Below, piece by piece: positions 44,402 through 53,714 of a stretch of 64,000 nt of DNA. The DNA lies in contig JANIHI010000007.1 in the NCBI GenBank assembly GCA_024518585.1, forward strand, positions 1-64,000, written 5' to 3'. Both the position numbers and the translations under genes were made by a program. The notes below the pieces were generated by a model. That model was not told the DNA's origin, ran no database searches, and worked only from the letters and a program-made list of their open reading frames with translations. This stretch comes from Methanolinea sp. (GTDB taxonomy: Archaea; Halobacteriota; Methanomicrobia; Methanomicrobiales; Methanospirillaceae). How positions within the stretch are numbered: position 1 is the first letter of the stretch; each line of letters begins with the position of its first letter.

Positions 44402-45166
44402 TCAGTCCCCCACACCGTATTCCATCAGGTAACTGGGCTTTTCGGGGATCAGGCTCTTCCTTGTCGGGTACACGCGGACCGCCTCTGTCATCCCATCTTC
44501 GGGCGGCATCTTGTTGACCCACGTCTCCCCCACCTGGCGGGAAAAGACCATCATCTCGCCGGACATCGCAACGCGGGTCCCCCAGAATATCCGGAGGGAA
44601 GAACTCTCGAACACTGCCCGGGACACCCAGACCCAGTCCCGGGACGTGTTGTTGATCGTGAGGGAGAACACCCCCTCGTGGAGCGGACGCGTCGGTGGTA
44701 CGTCGCCATAGACCTCCGTCTCGATGTGCCGCGTGATCACACCCCTCTCCGGCGTCCCGTACAGGGAGTACTTTGGCCTTGCGAGTGAGAAGACGTCGAC
44801 CAGGGCATAGGTGTCTTCCGTTCCGGAAAATACACCGATTTCAACCGGGAAAAGGAGGTGGACCCTGATCTCGGAGAGGGGTCGTATCGCGATGGGGAGG
44901 AAGTGGAACTCGACCATCCCTGTCACCTCCTGGGGGAGGTGTACCGGTTCCACGGGGTTGACGAGGAGGTCCCCGTCAGCAAACCCAAGCTTCTTCTCGG
45001 CTCTCCCCGTGGGCGTCTGCCTCACGTATGTCGAAAAAGTCCCGCTCGTCTCGACCGAGATACGGATCCCGGATTCCTCGACCTTGAAGGGGATGGGATA
45101 TCTCCCGAACACAGAGAGATGTGGTGCTGGGGAGAGATATAGCTGACCGCGGGTCCCGGTCGGCAT
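44402..45166 (-). CDS. DUF432 family protein
   Basis: 254 aa of the DUF432 family, which is largely restricted to archaea and has no established function. Family-like segments are FGRYPIPFKVEESGIRISVE, PVEPVHLPQEVTGMVEFHFL, LLFPVEIGVFSG, and KPSYLMEYGVGD at the C-terminus. No transmembrane helix is seen. The gene ends 8 bp before mscS, and such proximity supports a role with the channel. The first ~15 residues may be upstream of the true start. Confidence 0.8.
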   Translation of the reverse strand: MPTGTRGQLYLSPAPHLSVFGRYPIPFKVEESGIRISVETSGTFSTYVRQTPTGRAEKKLGFADGDLLVNPVEPVHLPQEVTGMVEFHFLPIAIRPLSEIRVHLLFPVEIGVFSGTEDTYALVDVFSLARPKYSLYGTPERGVITRHIETEVYGDVPPTRPLHEGVFSLTINNTSRDWVWVSRAVFESSSLRIFWGTRVAMSGEMMVFSRQVGETWVNKMPPEDGMTEAVRVYPTRKSLIPEKPSYLMEYGVGD

Positions 45167-45230
45167 GCCCGGTGCACCCGTTGCTCTCCCTGGCTACCCC
45201 GGTCGCGGGCCGGGAGGGGGAGGCCGGGTG

Positions 45231-46436
45231 TCAGGGGCTTCCTGGCCTTTCCGGTCCACCCTGCGTGCCAAGGATTGCCCGGATACTGGCGCGTGCCTCG
45301 CCATCGGCCCCGTCAAGGAGCGGGAGGAACCCGGAAAGCAGCCTTTGCTCGGAGACCTCCTTCAGGGCAGACGAGATGGCCGACCGTTCCGTGGGTCCTG
45401 CCCCCGAGAGGAACGAGAGGATGGTCCTGTACCCTTCCTCCCCAAGGGCCATGAGAGCCTCGAGGACCGCTGCACGCACGGATTCGTCCGGGTCGGTCAT
45501 GGCGCGGGTCAGGGCATCCCGGGCCGCGGGGTCCCGGATCTTCCGGAGGGCACGGGCTGCCCCCTGGCGGATGGCCGGATCGTCGGCGGAAAGTGCCTCG
45601 CAGAGCGAGGGCGTTGCCGCAGGCCCGAACTCACCGAGCGCATAGGCTGCCCTGCTCCGCACGAACCGGTCGGTATCGCCAAGCAGTTGGATGAGGGGCG
45701 GGACTGCGGCAACGTCCCCGATCTCGCCGAGGGCAATTGCAGCCTTCCAGCGCACGTCCTCGTCCGGGTGGCGGAGGGCACCGATGAGGGCTTCGACTGC
45801 AGGACTGCCGATCTTGGCGAGGGACTCCGCAGCCTTCCACCGCACCCCCGAGTAGCGGTCCTGTGTGAGGACCTCCATGAGGGGGAGAACGGCAGAAGGA
45901 TCCCGGAGCTCCCCGAGGGCATCGGCCGCCTCGTACTGGACGGCAGTATCCTTGTGCGAAAGCGCCCGGACCAGGTCCGCGATATCCCTCTCCTGGCGCA
46001 TTCTTTTCACGTTGACAATGCCGGGAAGGAAAATCTTCCCCCCCCTCCGGGGGATCCCTTTGAGGGCGGATTGTGCCACCTGGTCGGCGAGCTGGTCCTG
46101 GCGCCGGCGGAGGGAGTCGGTGAGGATGCCGATGAGCAGGGCGACTGCGACAAACATCCCTGCCCGCAGGGTTGCGTCCAGTCCCAGGGACCCGGTGAGG
46201 GCGTAGGTATTGCCCAGGTAGACCGCGGAGAGGAGGAGACTGACCGGGAGTGCCCGGACACCGTACCAGACGGCACCGAGCACGATGGGGAGGTAGAAGA
46301 AGTGTGAGTACACGACCCCAATGCCGAGAACGCCGTGCACGAAGACCTCGAGGGCAATCGAGGTCCCGATGAGCAGGCCGAGGACCAGGGGCTTGTACGG
46401 GTCAAACCAGTCCTGCTTCAGGTCAGAAAATGCCAT
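45231..46436 (-). CDS. Membrane-anchored HEAT-repeat protein
   Basis: 401 aa. Residues ~15-115 contain four hydrophobic helices (PLVLGLLIGTSIALEVFVHG, VVYSHFFYLPIVLGAVWYGV, LPVSLLLSAVYLGNTYAL, AGMFVAVALLIGILTDSL), resembling MASE-like sensory membrane modules. A basic linker leads to about eight HEAT repeats from residue 150 (VQYEAADALGELRDPSAVLP, VRWKAAESLAKIGSPAVEAL, VRSRAAYALGEFGPAATPSL). It heads the cluster with DUF432, mscS and another HEAT gene and probably acts as a membrane-tethered scaffold or sensor. Confidence 0.85.
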   Translation of the reverse strand: MAFSDLKQDWFDPYKPLVLGLLIGTSIALEVFVHGVLGIGVVYSHFFYLPIVLGAVWYGVRALPVSLLLSAVYLGNTYALTGSLGLDATLRAGMFVAVALLIGILTDSLRRRQDQLADQVAQSALKGIPRRGGKIFLPGIVNVKRMRQERDIADLVRALSHKDTAVQYEAADALGELRDPSAVLPLMEVLTQDRYSGVRWKAAESLAKIGSPAVEALIGALRHPDEDVRWKAAIALGEIGDVAAVPPLIQLLGDTDRFVRSRAAYALGEFGPAATPSLCEALSADDPAIRQGAARALRKIRDPAARDALTRAMTDPDESVRAAVLEALMALGEEGYRTILSFLSGAGPTERSAISSALKEVSEQRLLSGFLPLLDGADGEARASIRAILGTQGGPERPGSP

Positions 46437-46517
46437 TGAGAGGGGATATTACACGATATTTCTGATAAATCCACCGGGTCTTGGTCGTTCTTTCCCCCCG
46501 GGGAGAGCCCCGGTGTT

Positions 46518-47699
46518 TCAGGCGGCACCCGGGGCTTCGCCCGTCGCGACCCTGATGCACTCCTCCGTCGTCCCGAGACGCACTGCCGCACCGCACATGT
46601 CCGGCACGTATGAGAATGCCTTCCCCGAGTTCACCATGATGGCGCGGAACCGTTCCATGACGGGCGAGACCACCATGCAGGTATCGGCATAGACCCGGGC
46701 CCCGCTCGCCTCGATAACCGCGACCTCGCCGCGGTTCTTCTCGATGACGTCCCGGGATGCAAACACGTAGAGGGGTATCCGTATCACCTTCCCGGCAAGG
46801 AGTCGCGCAATCTCCCCCAGTTCCCCGGGAGAACAGTGCGGGCACCCGAGGGCGACAGCCTCGACCGGGGTCTCTTCCATCAGCTTGCCTATCTCCCGGG
46901 ACTCGACGGGGACGACCTCAAGGCCCGAGGTATCGTAGGAGAAGATGCGGGCCTCGGGGGTGATCCCGGCGACGTGGAAGAGGGCAACGGCCCCGGACGC
47001 GGCCATCGCTGCTCCCAGCGCCTTCAACTGGTCCCTGCCGGGCCGTATCCCGACAAAGTACGGGATCCGGCTCCCCACGGTCCTGCCCACGTGGTACCCG
47101 AGGGCACCGTACCATGCGGAATCCTCCCGGGGGATACCTCCCTCCACGGCGATGACCACCTGGGGCACACGTTTTGGGACGAGGTGCAGGCCGTATTCCG
47201 GCGTCCTCCCTGTCAGTGCCGCTGCGAGTGCCCCCGGCCCCCCTTCCCGGTTCGTCCGGGCACCGATCACGGAATTTGCATAGGCCACGGCCGAGGACTC
47301 TGACCACGCGAGGTGGTCCCCGTAGCGGGTGATCGTGATGTAGTAGGGCGTGCACGTGCACTCCAGGGAAACCCCGAGCTTCCGGTACGCTGCAATGATC
47401 TCCTCCTGGGCCCTGGCAAACCCGGGGTCGATCCCCATCTCCCTCCACCGTTCCCTGTCCATCCCCACCGGGTTCAGGACGGTGGGCACGACGACCCGTG
47501 CATCCAGCTGCTGGAGCCATTCAAGGCCATAGCGCCCAATCGTCTTGTAGGACGCGCCACTCACCTGGGCACTCCGGATGGGGATGAGCCGCCTCGCCCC
47601 GTAGACCTTGCCAAGGGCAACCAGGATCTCGAGCATCCGGGCACGGGTCTCTCCCTGCTCCCCGGCAAGGATCGCCTCCTCTTCAGGCGAGAGTATCAT
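46518..47699 (-). CDS. Aconitase X-type protein: phosphomevalonate dehydratase large subunit
   Basis: 393 aa of the AcnX (DUF521) family. Features are ARRLIPIRSAQVSGASYKTI, the substrate/metal segment CTCTPYY, ARTNREGGPGALAAALTGRT, LGCPHCSPGELGEIA and YADTCMVVSPVMERF, with cysteines suited to an Fe-S cluster. In archaea this protein with a small DUF126 subunit dehydrates mevalonate 5-phosphate to trans-anhydromevalonate 5-phosphate. Its position 8 bp after a UbiD-family gene strongly supports this role. The small subunit is not in the window. Confidence 0.88.
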   Translation of the reverse strand: MILSPEEEAILAGEQGETRARMLEILVALGKVYGARRLIPIRSAQVSGASYKTIGRYGLEWLQQLDARVVVPTVLNPVGMDRERWREMGIDPGFARAQEEIIAAYRKLGVSLECTCTPYYITITRYGDHLAWSESSAVAYANSVIGARTNREGGPGALAAALTGRTPEYGLHLVPKRVPQVVIAVEGGIPREDSAWYGALGYHVGRTVGSRIPYFVGIRPGRDQLKALGAAMAASGAVALFHVAGITPEARIFSYDTSGLEVVPVESREIGKLMEETPVEAVALGCPHCSPGELGEIARLLAGKVIRIPLYVFASRDVIEKNRGEVAVIEASGARVYADTCMVVSPVMERFRAIMVNSGKAFSYVPDMCGAAVRLGTTEECIRVATGEAPGAA

Positions 47700-47707
47700 C
47701 CCGTCTC

Positions 47708-48943
47708 CTACCAGCTGGCCCTCGTAAACTCGCTCTCGTGGCCCATGACCATCGTCGCATCAACACCCACCTTGACGTTGGTCCCATCACCCAGCCGACA
47801 GGGGTCAAGGGACGACCCGCGGGCCCCTGTGATGACCATGATATCGCGGTCACCCCTGACCCTCGTTGCGATCGCGTACTCGACCTCGACCGGGTCGGCC
47901 GGGTCTATGTCCTCGTCCACGACCACCACGTGCTTGAGGGACGTGTGGGCAGCAAAAGCTGCCATGATCGCATTCTTGGCGTCTCCCTGGGTGTGTTTCC
48001 GGACCTGGACCACGGCGTGGAAGTACCCGCACCCCCCGTTCGAGAGCACCACGTTCCTGACGTCGGTGACGGCCGAGACTGCCCTGAAGATCACCGGTTC
48101 GTACGGCACACCCATCAGGACCCGGTGCTCGTTTCCCCCCGGGAGGATGCTGTGGTAAATGCAGTCCGGCCGGGTATACATCCCCGTGAACCGGATCACC
48201 GGCTGGACGCGGACACTGTCATAGGTCCCGGTGATGTCCACGAACGGTCCCTCCTCGGCAGTCTCCGTCCCGATGTACCCCTCCAGCACGATCTCGGCAT
48301 CCGGGACGAGGACCCCGTTCCGGCACGTGTGCACGCGGACCTCTCCGCCGAGGAGCCCTGCGGCAAAGGCGAGTTCCTTTCCCGGAGGGACACGGGTGCA
48401 GCTGGCAAACGTCACGGCGGGGTGGACACCAATCGCAACCGCGACGGGGAGCACGTCTCCCCTCGCGAGGGCTTCCCTGTGCATCGAGTGGGTATGCCTC
48501 CCCTCGACAAGGCGTGCGGCGACCCGGTCCCTGCCAAGGACAAGCATCCTGTGGATTGAGGCATTTTCGACGCCCTGGTAACACGAAAAGACGATTCCGG
48601 CCGTGATGTACGGGCCCGCGTCCCGCGGGAAAAACTTCATCACGGGTAGTCGCGAGAGGTCAACCTCCCCCAGGGGGAGCGGGTCATCCCGGACGATTGC
48701 GCCCTCGGGAGATGCGCCTGCCAGTTTCCGCGCAATCTCTTTCTCATCCATTCCGAGCGCGAGCCCGAGTGCCTTCCTCGTGGCTGTCACGTTCATGACG
48801 GCCCGCCCGCCGGGGAGGTCATGGAAAAAGAGGAGCGAATCAGTGCGGCTTGCCATCCGGGGGGCACCAAACTCCCCCTCCGGGCGTTCCTCGACATCGA
48901 TCACCGCGGACTTTTCCCTCATCACCTCGATAAACTCACGCAA
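47708..48943 (-). CDS. UbiD-family anhydromevalonate phosphate decarboxylase
   Basis: 411 aa from TTG 48943 (LREFIEVMREKSAVIDVEER), preceded by GGAGG about 10 bp upstream; longer readings add non-homologous residues. UbiD landmarks are PGGRAVMNVTATRKALGLAL, ARLVEGRHTHSMHREALARG, GPFVDITGTYDS, YHSILPGGNEHRVLMGVPYE and VVVDEDIDPADPVEVEYAIA. With prenylated FMN these enzymes decarboxylate trans-anhydromevalonate 5-phosphate to isopentenyl phosphate. The pairing with AcnX fits the archaeal mevalonate variant. Confidence 0.88.
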   Translation of the reverse strand: MREFIEVMREKSAVIDVEERPEGEFGAPRMASRTDSLLFFHDLPGGRAVMNVTATRKALGLALGMDEKEIARKLAGASPEGAIVRDDPLPLGEVDLSRLPVMKFFPRDAGPYITAGIVFSCYQGVENASIHRMLVLGRDRVAARLVEGRHTHSMHREALARGDVLPVAVAIGVHPAVTFASCTRVPPGKELAFAAGLLGGEVRVHTCRNGVLVPDAEIVLEGYIGTETAEEGPFVDITGTYDSVRVQPVIRFTGMYTRPDCIYHSILPGGNEHRVLMGVPYEPVIFRAVSAVTDVRNVVLSNGGCGYFHAVVQVRKHTQGDAKNAIMAAFAAHTSLKHVVVVDEDIDPADPVEVEYAIATRVRGDRDIMVITGARGSSLDPCRLGDGTNVKVGVDATMVMGHESEFTRASW

Positions 48944-49062
48944 TCGACTCTCGCCTCCCAGCCATGCGGTAATGTGTGACCTCCGGTCAGATAAACCTGC
49001 AAGCCTTTGAGGGAGAGGGGAAGGGATGAGGGGGGATGCGGGGCCCCCGGCACCGGCCCTCC

Positions 49063-49503
49063 CTACTGGCGGGGCGGGTTGTAAAAACGGTACCGGAACT
49101 GGGCCTCTTCCAGGGCCTTTGCGCTTGCCGGGTCGAGTTCCTCGCGGGCCGCCTGGACGATGGAATTGAGGATATTCTTCTCGCGGAGGACGTCGTAGTC
49201 GCCTGCCGTCGTCTCGTTCAGGAAGTCCAGGAGCTCGTTGACGTGGGCGAGGACTTTTGGACCGGCAATGAGGTTGAGCCTGTTGAGGACGTAGGCCAGG
49301 TGGCGCTTCGCCCGATCGAGCGCGGACGGGTCGCCGGCCGCGACGTTGATCTCGGTGACTGCACACAGGAGTTCTTCGTAGGCCTTCTGTTTCTGCCGGT
49401 TCCGGAGGAACCGAAGTTCCCGTCCCTCGGTGTAGAGGTATGTGCCACAGAGGGCAAGGACAACCACCACCACACCGGTTATTCCCATTGTCCAGTAATC
49501 CAC
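49063..49503 (-). CDS. Small membrane-anchored protein of unknown function
   Basis: 146 aa. One N-terminal transmembrane helix (MGITGVVVVVLALCGTYLYT) is followed by a charged helix-rich cytosolic region (ELRFLRNRQKQKAYEELLCA, LAYVLNRLNLIAGPKVLAHV) and a C-terminal RYRFYNPPRQ. No catalytic motif is evident. It lies between the UbiD-family gene and the HD-domain gene on the same strand, 54 bp after the latter. Confidence 0.75.
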   Translation of the reverse strand: MDYWTMGITGVVVVVLALCGTYLYTEGRELRFLRNRQKQKAYEELLCAVTEINVAAGDPSALDRAKRHLAYVLNRLNLIAGPKVLAHVNELLDFLNETTAGDYDVLREKNILNSIVQAAREELDPASAKALEEAQFRYRFYNPPRQ

Positions 49504-49557
49504 AACACGGACCCCCGTGCTTTCTTTAGGGCACTTTTCTTCTTAAACATTCTTTTT

Positions 49558-50790
49558 TCATCCCCCGGGACCCTTCGTCACAGGAAACAGCATCTCCTGT
49601 GTCGTCGGGGGTTTCACGTGGAGGATCTCTGACGCCGCGAGAGAGACCTCCCCGCGGGTCTCCGGGAGGGTATAGACCCCGATCTTCCACTGGGCCCGGC
49701 GCGTCTCGCTGAGGGTATGGACCAGAGGGGAGACGAGGGAGAGGGGGACTGTCCGGGTGCGGTTCCTGACCGGGACCGACAGGACGAGGTCGCCGGGGAA
49801 TGGGGGGATGTCGACCATCACGCACCAGGCAGGCACACCCGCCAGTTCAGCGATCCGGGCCGAGATCTCCCGCCGCCGCGTATAGGAGAATTCAGCGGCA
49901 AGGCGGGGCGCGTTGACCTGGTCCTGGCCCACGGAGAGGGCACGTTTGAAAAGTCTCCTCTCGTAGATGCGGCACGCCAGCTCGCGTGCCACCGGGTGGG
50001 GGGAGGTGAGGAGTGCCTGCATGCAGGACGAGTCGTCACCACGGACGATGGGGAGTAACCTCTCAGGGAAGTGGTCCCCGACGTGGGCCATGACGGCTTC
50101 CTGGAACATCATCTCCCCGATCCGGCTGACATGGTGGAAGTACACCGAGGGGCGCATGAGGGTCCGGGCAATGAGGAGGGACTCGGCGGCCTGCACACCG
50201 GCCTCGGCAAGGACCATCTTCTCCCCTTCGAGGGATATGCTCCGGATCAGGCGGTGCGCATCAACGGTCCCGTAGGGGGCCCCCGTGTAGTGGGCGTCCC
50301 GGAGGAGGTAATCCATCCTGTCCACGTCGAGGTCGCCGTGGATGATCCCTGAGAGGGGGTGCCGGCCCTGGACGACGCTGACAACGTCCCCGGGATCGAT
50401 ACCTGCACTTTCGAGCGCTTCCCGCGTCTTTCCCTCGCAGACGAAGTACTGGACATCGTGGTGACGGATGCCAAGGAACTCCTCGGAGAGAGGCTCGATG
50501 GCATGGGAGAAGGGGCCGTGCCCGATGTCGTGGAGGAGGGCCGCCGCTGTGACAAGAGCCCTCTCGGCCGCCGGGAGACGGAGCTGATGTGCCATGACCC
50601 CTGCCAGGTGCATCGTCCCGAGGGAATGCTCAAAACGGGTATGGTGGGCACCGGGATAGACGAGGTAAGAGAAACCCAGCTGCCGGATGTAGCGGAGGCG
50701 CTGGAGAACGGGGAGGTCGAGGAGGGGGAGGAGGGGGCTTTCGACCTCCACGTACCCGTGGACAGGGTCCTTGATGATCTTTGTGCCCAT
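49558..50790 (-). CDS. HD-domain phosphohydrolase (SAMHD1/dGTPase-like)
   Basis: 410 aa. The HD metal site is complete: [13 protein letters not shown] (first His), [17 protein letters not shown] (His-Asp) and [16 protein letters not shown] (last Asp). The [20 protein letters not shown] start and [20 protein letters not shown] are typical of this group. Members hydrolyse dNTPs or related phosphoesters; the substrate here is unknown. It is divergent from cofD with 44 bp between starts. Confidence 0.88.
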   Translation of the reverse strand: MGTKIIKDPVHGYVEVESPLLPLLDLPVLQRLRYIRQLGFSYLVYPGAHHTRFEHSLGTMHLAGVMAHQLRLPAAERALVTAAALLHDIGHGPFSHAIEPLSEEFLGIRHHDVQYFVCEGKTREALESAGIDPGDVVSVVQGRHPLSGIIHGDLDVDRMDYLLRDAHYTGAPYGTVDAHRLIRSISLEGEKMVLAEAGVQAAESLLIARTLMRPSVYFHHVSRIGEMMFQEAVMAHVGDHFPERLLPIVRGDDSSCMQALLTSPHPVARELACRIYERRLFKRALSVGQDQVNAPRLAAEFSYTRRREISARIAELAGVPAWCVMVDIPPFPGDLVLSVPVRNRTRTVPLSLVSPLVHTLSETRRAQWKIGVYTLPETRGEVSLAASEILHVKPPTTQEMLFPVTKGPGG

Positions 50791-50834
50791 CCGGAAGAAC
50801 AGTCATCTCCCGAGGGGATAAAGTACAGAGCAGC

Positions 50835-51752
50835 ATGATCGTTTTCCTGTCCGGGGGAACGGGTACCCCCAAGATGGTCCGCGGGATGCGGGAGGTCCTG
50901 CCGGACGAAGAGATCACGGTAATCGTCAATACCGCCGAGGACCTGTGGATCCCGGGCGGGTTCCTCTCTCCCGATATCGACACCCTCCTCTACCTCTTTG
51001 CCGGTTCGCTCAATACCGATACCTGGTGGGGAATAAAAGGCGATTCCTGCCATACCCACCAGGAACTCCTCCGCCTGGGGGTCGATGAATATATCACGGT
51101 CGGCGACCGGGACCGGGCCATCCACATTGCGCGGGGAGAGATGCTCCGGAAAGGCCTGACACTGACGGAGGCGACCCTTGCCCTCGGCAGGGCACTCGGC
51201 GTCAAAGCCCGCATACTCCCCATGACAGACTCGCCGGTCGCGACGATGGTCAGGGCGGGGGGAAGGGAGATCCATTTCCAGGAATACTGGGTCCGCCACC
51301 GGGGGAGGATCGGGATAGACGAGGTGATCCGGCGCTGGGAGGTCCCGCCCCGGGCAACGCCCGAAGTCCTCTCCTCCCTGCGCGAGGCCCGGGGTGTCAT
51401 TATCGGGCCGAGCAATCCGATCTCGAGCATCCTTCCGATCCTCGAGTGCGAGGGGGTCAGGCAAGCCCTCCGGAACGTACCCGTCGTCGCGGTGAGTCCT
51501 TTCATAGGGGATTCTCCCATCAGCGGCCCGGCAGCGGCCCTCATGCGGGCACGGGGTTACTCTCCCGACTCGGCGGGGACCTGCGAGGTCTACGCCGGGC
51601 TGGTGGACTACTTCATCCAGGACATTCGTGACCCCTTTCCCGTGGATGGTTCAATCCGTGCCGATACCCTGATGGACAGGCCCCGCATCGCCGCGGATCT
51701 TGCGTCCCTTTCCCTCACCCTCCTCTCAAAGGGTAGGACAAGGGACAGATAG
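50835..51752 (+). CDS. cofD: 2-phospho-L-lactate transferase (coenzyme F420 biosynthesis)
   Basis: 305 aa from ATG 50835. It transfers the lactyl-phospho group to the deazaflavin Fo to give F420-0. Motifs are [89 protein letters not shown] and [14 protein letters not shown]420 is the main hydride carrier of methanogenesis, so the gene marks the lineage. It is followed 46 bp later by a HEAT-repeat gene. Confidence 0.96.
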   Translation: MIVFLSGGTGTPKMVRGMREVLPDEEITVIVNTAEDLWIPGGFLSPDIDTLLYLFAGSLNTDTWWGIKGDSCHTHQELLRLGVDEYITVGDRDRAIHIARGEMLRKGLTLTEATLALGRALGVKARILPMTDSPVATMVRAGGREIHFQEYWVRHRGRIGIDEVIRRWEVPPRATPEVLSSLREARGVIIGPSNPISSILPILECEGVRQALRNVPVVAVSPFIGDSPISGPAAALMRARGYSPDSAGTCEVYAGLVDYFIQDIRDPFPVDGSIRADTLMDRPRIAADLASLSLTLLSKGRTRDR

Positions 51753-51798
51753 GGTTTTTACCCCGCCGGCTGACATTCGTGAAAGGAGCGGGAGGATT

Positions 51799-53061
51799 AT
51801 GAGCATCTTTCGATCTCTCAAGGGCGTCCTTGCCGGGGGAGGGGAGGAGACCGGAACCGAAGAAGAACAGGGGCGCGTGGAGAGCGTGCGCAACGCCCTG
51901 ATTTACGGTGATATTGAAGCACGATGGAACGCGATCCGTGCTGCCGGGGAACTCGGGGACGCGTTCATCGACCCCCTCATCCATGCCCTCCAGGACGAGC
52001 ACTGGATTATCCGTCGGGGAGCCGCACAGACCCTGGCCGCCATTGGTGCCCCGGCGGTCCCCCCCCTCATCGAGATGCTGGGGTGCGAGGACGACTCGGT
52101 CCGCCGGGAAGTCCTCCGGGCCTTCGTCGCGATCGGCGAGCCGGCAGTCGACCCCCTGATCCGGGCCCTGTCGCGCGACTCGGCAGCCATCCGGCAGGGC
52201 GCAGCCCAGATTCTCGGGCAGATGGGCGTGGACCGTGCCGTCCGCCCCCTCATCGAGGCCCTCAGGGATCCTGACCCGGGTGTCCGCCGCGAGGCTGCCC
52301 TCGCCCTCAAGCAGGCAGGGCACCCTGATGCCGTCGGCCCCCTGGTCACCCTCCTCGGGGACGAGTCAGGGTACGTCCGGATTGCCGCGGCAGAAGCCCT
52401 CTGTTCCCTCGGGACCGTTGCAATCGATCCCCTCGTTGCTGCCCTCGCGCATCCCCAGCCCGAGCTCCGCCAGAGGGCCGGTCTGGCACTCGTCTCCATC
52501 GGCTCACCCGCCCTCGACTCCCTCCTTGCTGCCCTCGGCCACGAAGACCCCCTCATCCGGCAGGGAGCGGCCGGTGTCCTGGGCAGGATCGGTGACTCCC
52601 GGGCAGTGCAGGCCCTCATCCGCCTCCTCGGCGACAGGGAGAGGAAAGTCCGGCAGGAAGCCGTCAGGGCACTTGCTGCCCTGGGATACCCGTCCATCCC
52701 GTCCCTTGTGACGGCCTTCCGGGAGGGGGATGTCATCGTGCGGAACTGCGCGATGGAGGCCCTCTGGCTCATCGGCGGCCCCGCGATCCGGCCCCTGATT
52801 GAGGTCCTTGATGACCCGTCTGGCGAGGTCAGGCAGAGGACTGCCCTCCTACTCGGGGAGATGGGTGACCCTTCCGCCACCGAGGCCCTCGCGCGGGTTC
52901 TGACTGACCCGGTACCTGCCGTCCGCCGGGAGGCATTCGAGGCGCTGGAGAAGATCCGGAAGAACCAGCAGGCATCGGGGAACCAGGCAAAGGCAGGGAA
53001 TTCGCAGGAGACGGGGAGAGAGAGGGCGGCCGAGGGGAAGAAGAAGGGCGGGGCCTGGTAG
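51799..53061 (+). CDS. Long HEAT-repeat protein
   Basis: 420 aa from ATG 51799, with GGAGG 5 bp upstream. About eleven ~31-residue HEAT/PBS-lyase repeats run from residue 40 to 390, in the form D-x2-(V/I)R-x2-A-x2-L-x-(Q/L)(I/L)G-x-PA-(V/I)-x-PLI-x-AL. The first ~35 residues are acidic, and the C-terminal ~35 are polar and basic (NQAKAGNSQETGRERAAEGK). It is a soluble solenoid scaffold. Such repeats also occur in phycobilin-lyase-like and signalling proteins, but no lyase context is present here. Confidence 0.88.
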   Translation: MSIFRSLKGVLAGGGEETGTEEEQGRVESVRNALIYGDIEARWNAIRAAGELGDAFIDPLIHALQDEHWIIRRGAAQTLAAIGAPAVPPLIEMLGCEDDSVRREVLRAFVAIGEPAVDPLIRALSRDSAAIRQGAAQILGQMGVDRAVRPLIEALRDPDPGVRREAALALKQAGHPDAVGPLVTLLGDESGYVRIAAAEALCSLGTVAIDPLVAALAHPQPELRQRAGLALVSIGSPALDSLLAALGHEDPLIRQGAAGVLGRIGDSRAVQALIRLLGDRERKVRQEAVRALAALGYPSIPSLVTAFREGDVIVRNCAMEALWLIGGPAIRPLIEVLDDPSGEVRQRTALLLGEMGDPSATEALARVLTDPVPAVRREAFEALEKIRKNQQASGNQAKAGNSQETGRERAAEGKKKGGAW

Positions 53062-53083
53062 GGGAGGGGACGCCTCCCCGCGG

Positions 53084-53605
53084 TCAGGGAGCGAGGAAAA
53101 ACCGCGTATCGAGGGAGAAGGCCGGGACTTCCATTCCCCTGACCTGGACGAGGTATTCACCCGGTTCCCACCGTTCCGTGTCCCACTCGTACGACCAGCT
53201 GTTGAATGCCGTCCCGTCTGACTTTTCAACCGTTGCAATACCCGCCGTCCCCGAGACCGGGAGGCTTTGGCTCTTCCCCGTCGGGAAGAAGGAGACAGAC
53301 CGCACCTCGACGAGGATATGGTTACCAGGGGAGAGGATGGTTGGTCCCGAGAGCCGGATACGTGACCCCGCGGGGTACGTGGTCCCCGGAACGAACGGGG
53401 CGGGGGAGAGGGGACCTGTCTCCCGCTCCGGCGGGACGGTCAACTTTTCACTCTGGTCTTCCCCCGGCAGGGCCCCCGGTGTCCCGTTGTGCGGGGCGGG
53501 GGGAGAGCCTGGCACCGCCAGGGGGGCATTTCCCCAGAGGCATCCCGCAGTGACGGCCACGGTTGCCACGATGACGAGCAGGAGGTACTTCGTGCAATCC
53601 ATCAC
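53084..53605 (-). CDS. Predicted lipoprotein of unknown function
   Basis: 173 aa. The N-terminus MDCTKYLLLVIVATVAVTAG-C is a signal peptide with a lipobox-like VTAGC. A proline/glycine-rich spacer (NAPLAVPGSPPAPHNGTPGA) leads to a beta-sandwich-like domain (GTTYPAGSRIRLSGPTILSP; WEPGEYLVQVRG). It resembles secreted Methanomicrobiales proteins with a single Ig-like domain. It converges with the long HEAT gene. Confidence 0.75.
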   Translation of the reverse strand: MMDCTKYLLLVIVATVAVTAGCLWGNAPLAVPGSPPAPHNGTPGALPGEDQSEKLTVPPERETGPLSPAPFVPGTTYPAGSRIRLSGPTILSPGNHILVEVRSVSFFPTGKSQSLPVSGTAGIATVEKSDGTAFNSWSYEWDTERWEPGEYLVQVRGMEVPAFSLDTRFFLAP

Positions 53606-53714
53606 CAGGTGAATGAGCCCCTTCCATCAAGAAAGTTGTCCCCTGGTGCATGACCGGCCCCATCGATATCCATAAGCCGGTCGCTGACCAAGGAGATGGA
53701 GTAAAAGGTGTGCA

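Noticed and set aside
48944..49366. 141-codon N-terminal extension of the UbiD-family gene
   Set aside because: It is arginine/proline-rich shadow sequence overlapping the end of the gene at 49063-49503; homology-like sequence starts at LREFIEV, with TTG 48943 as start.
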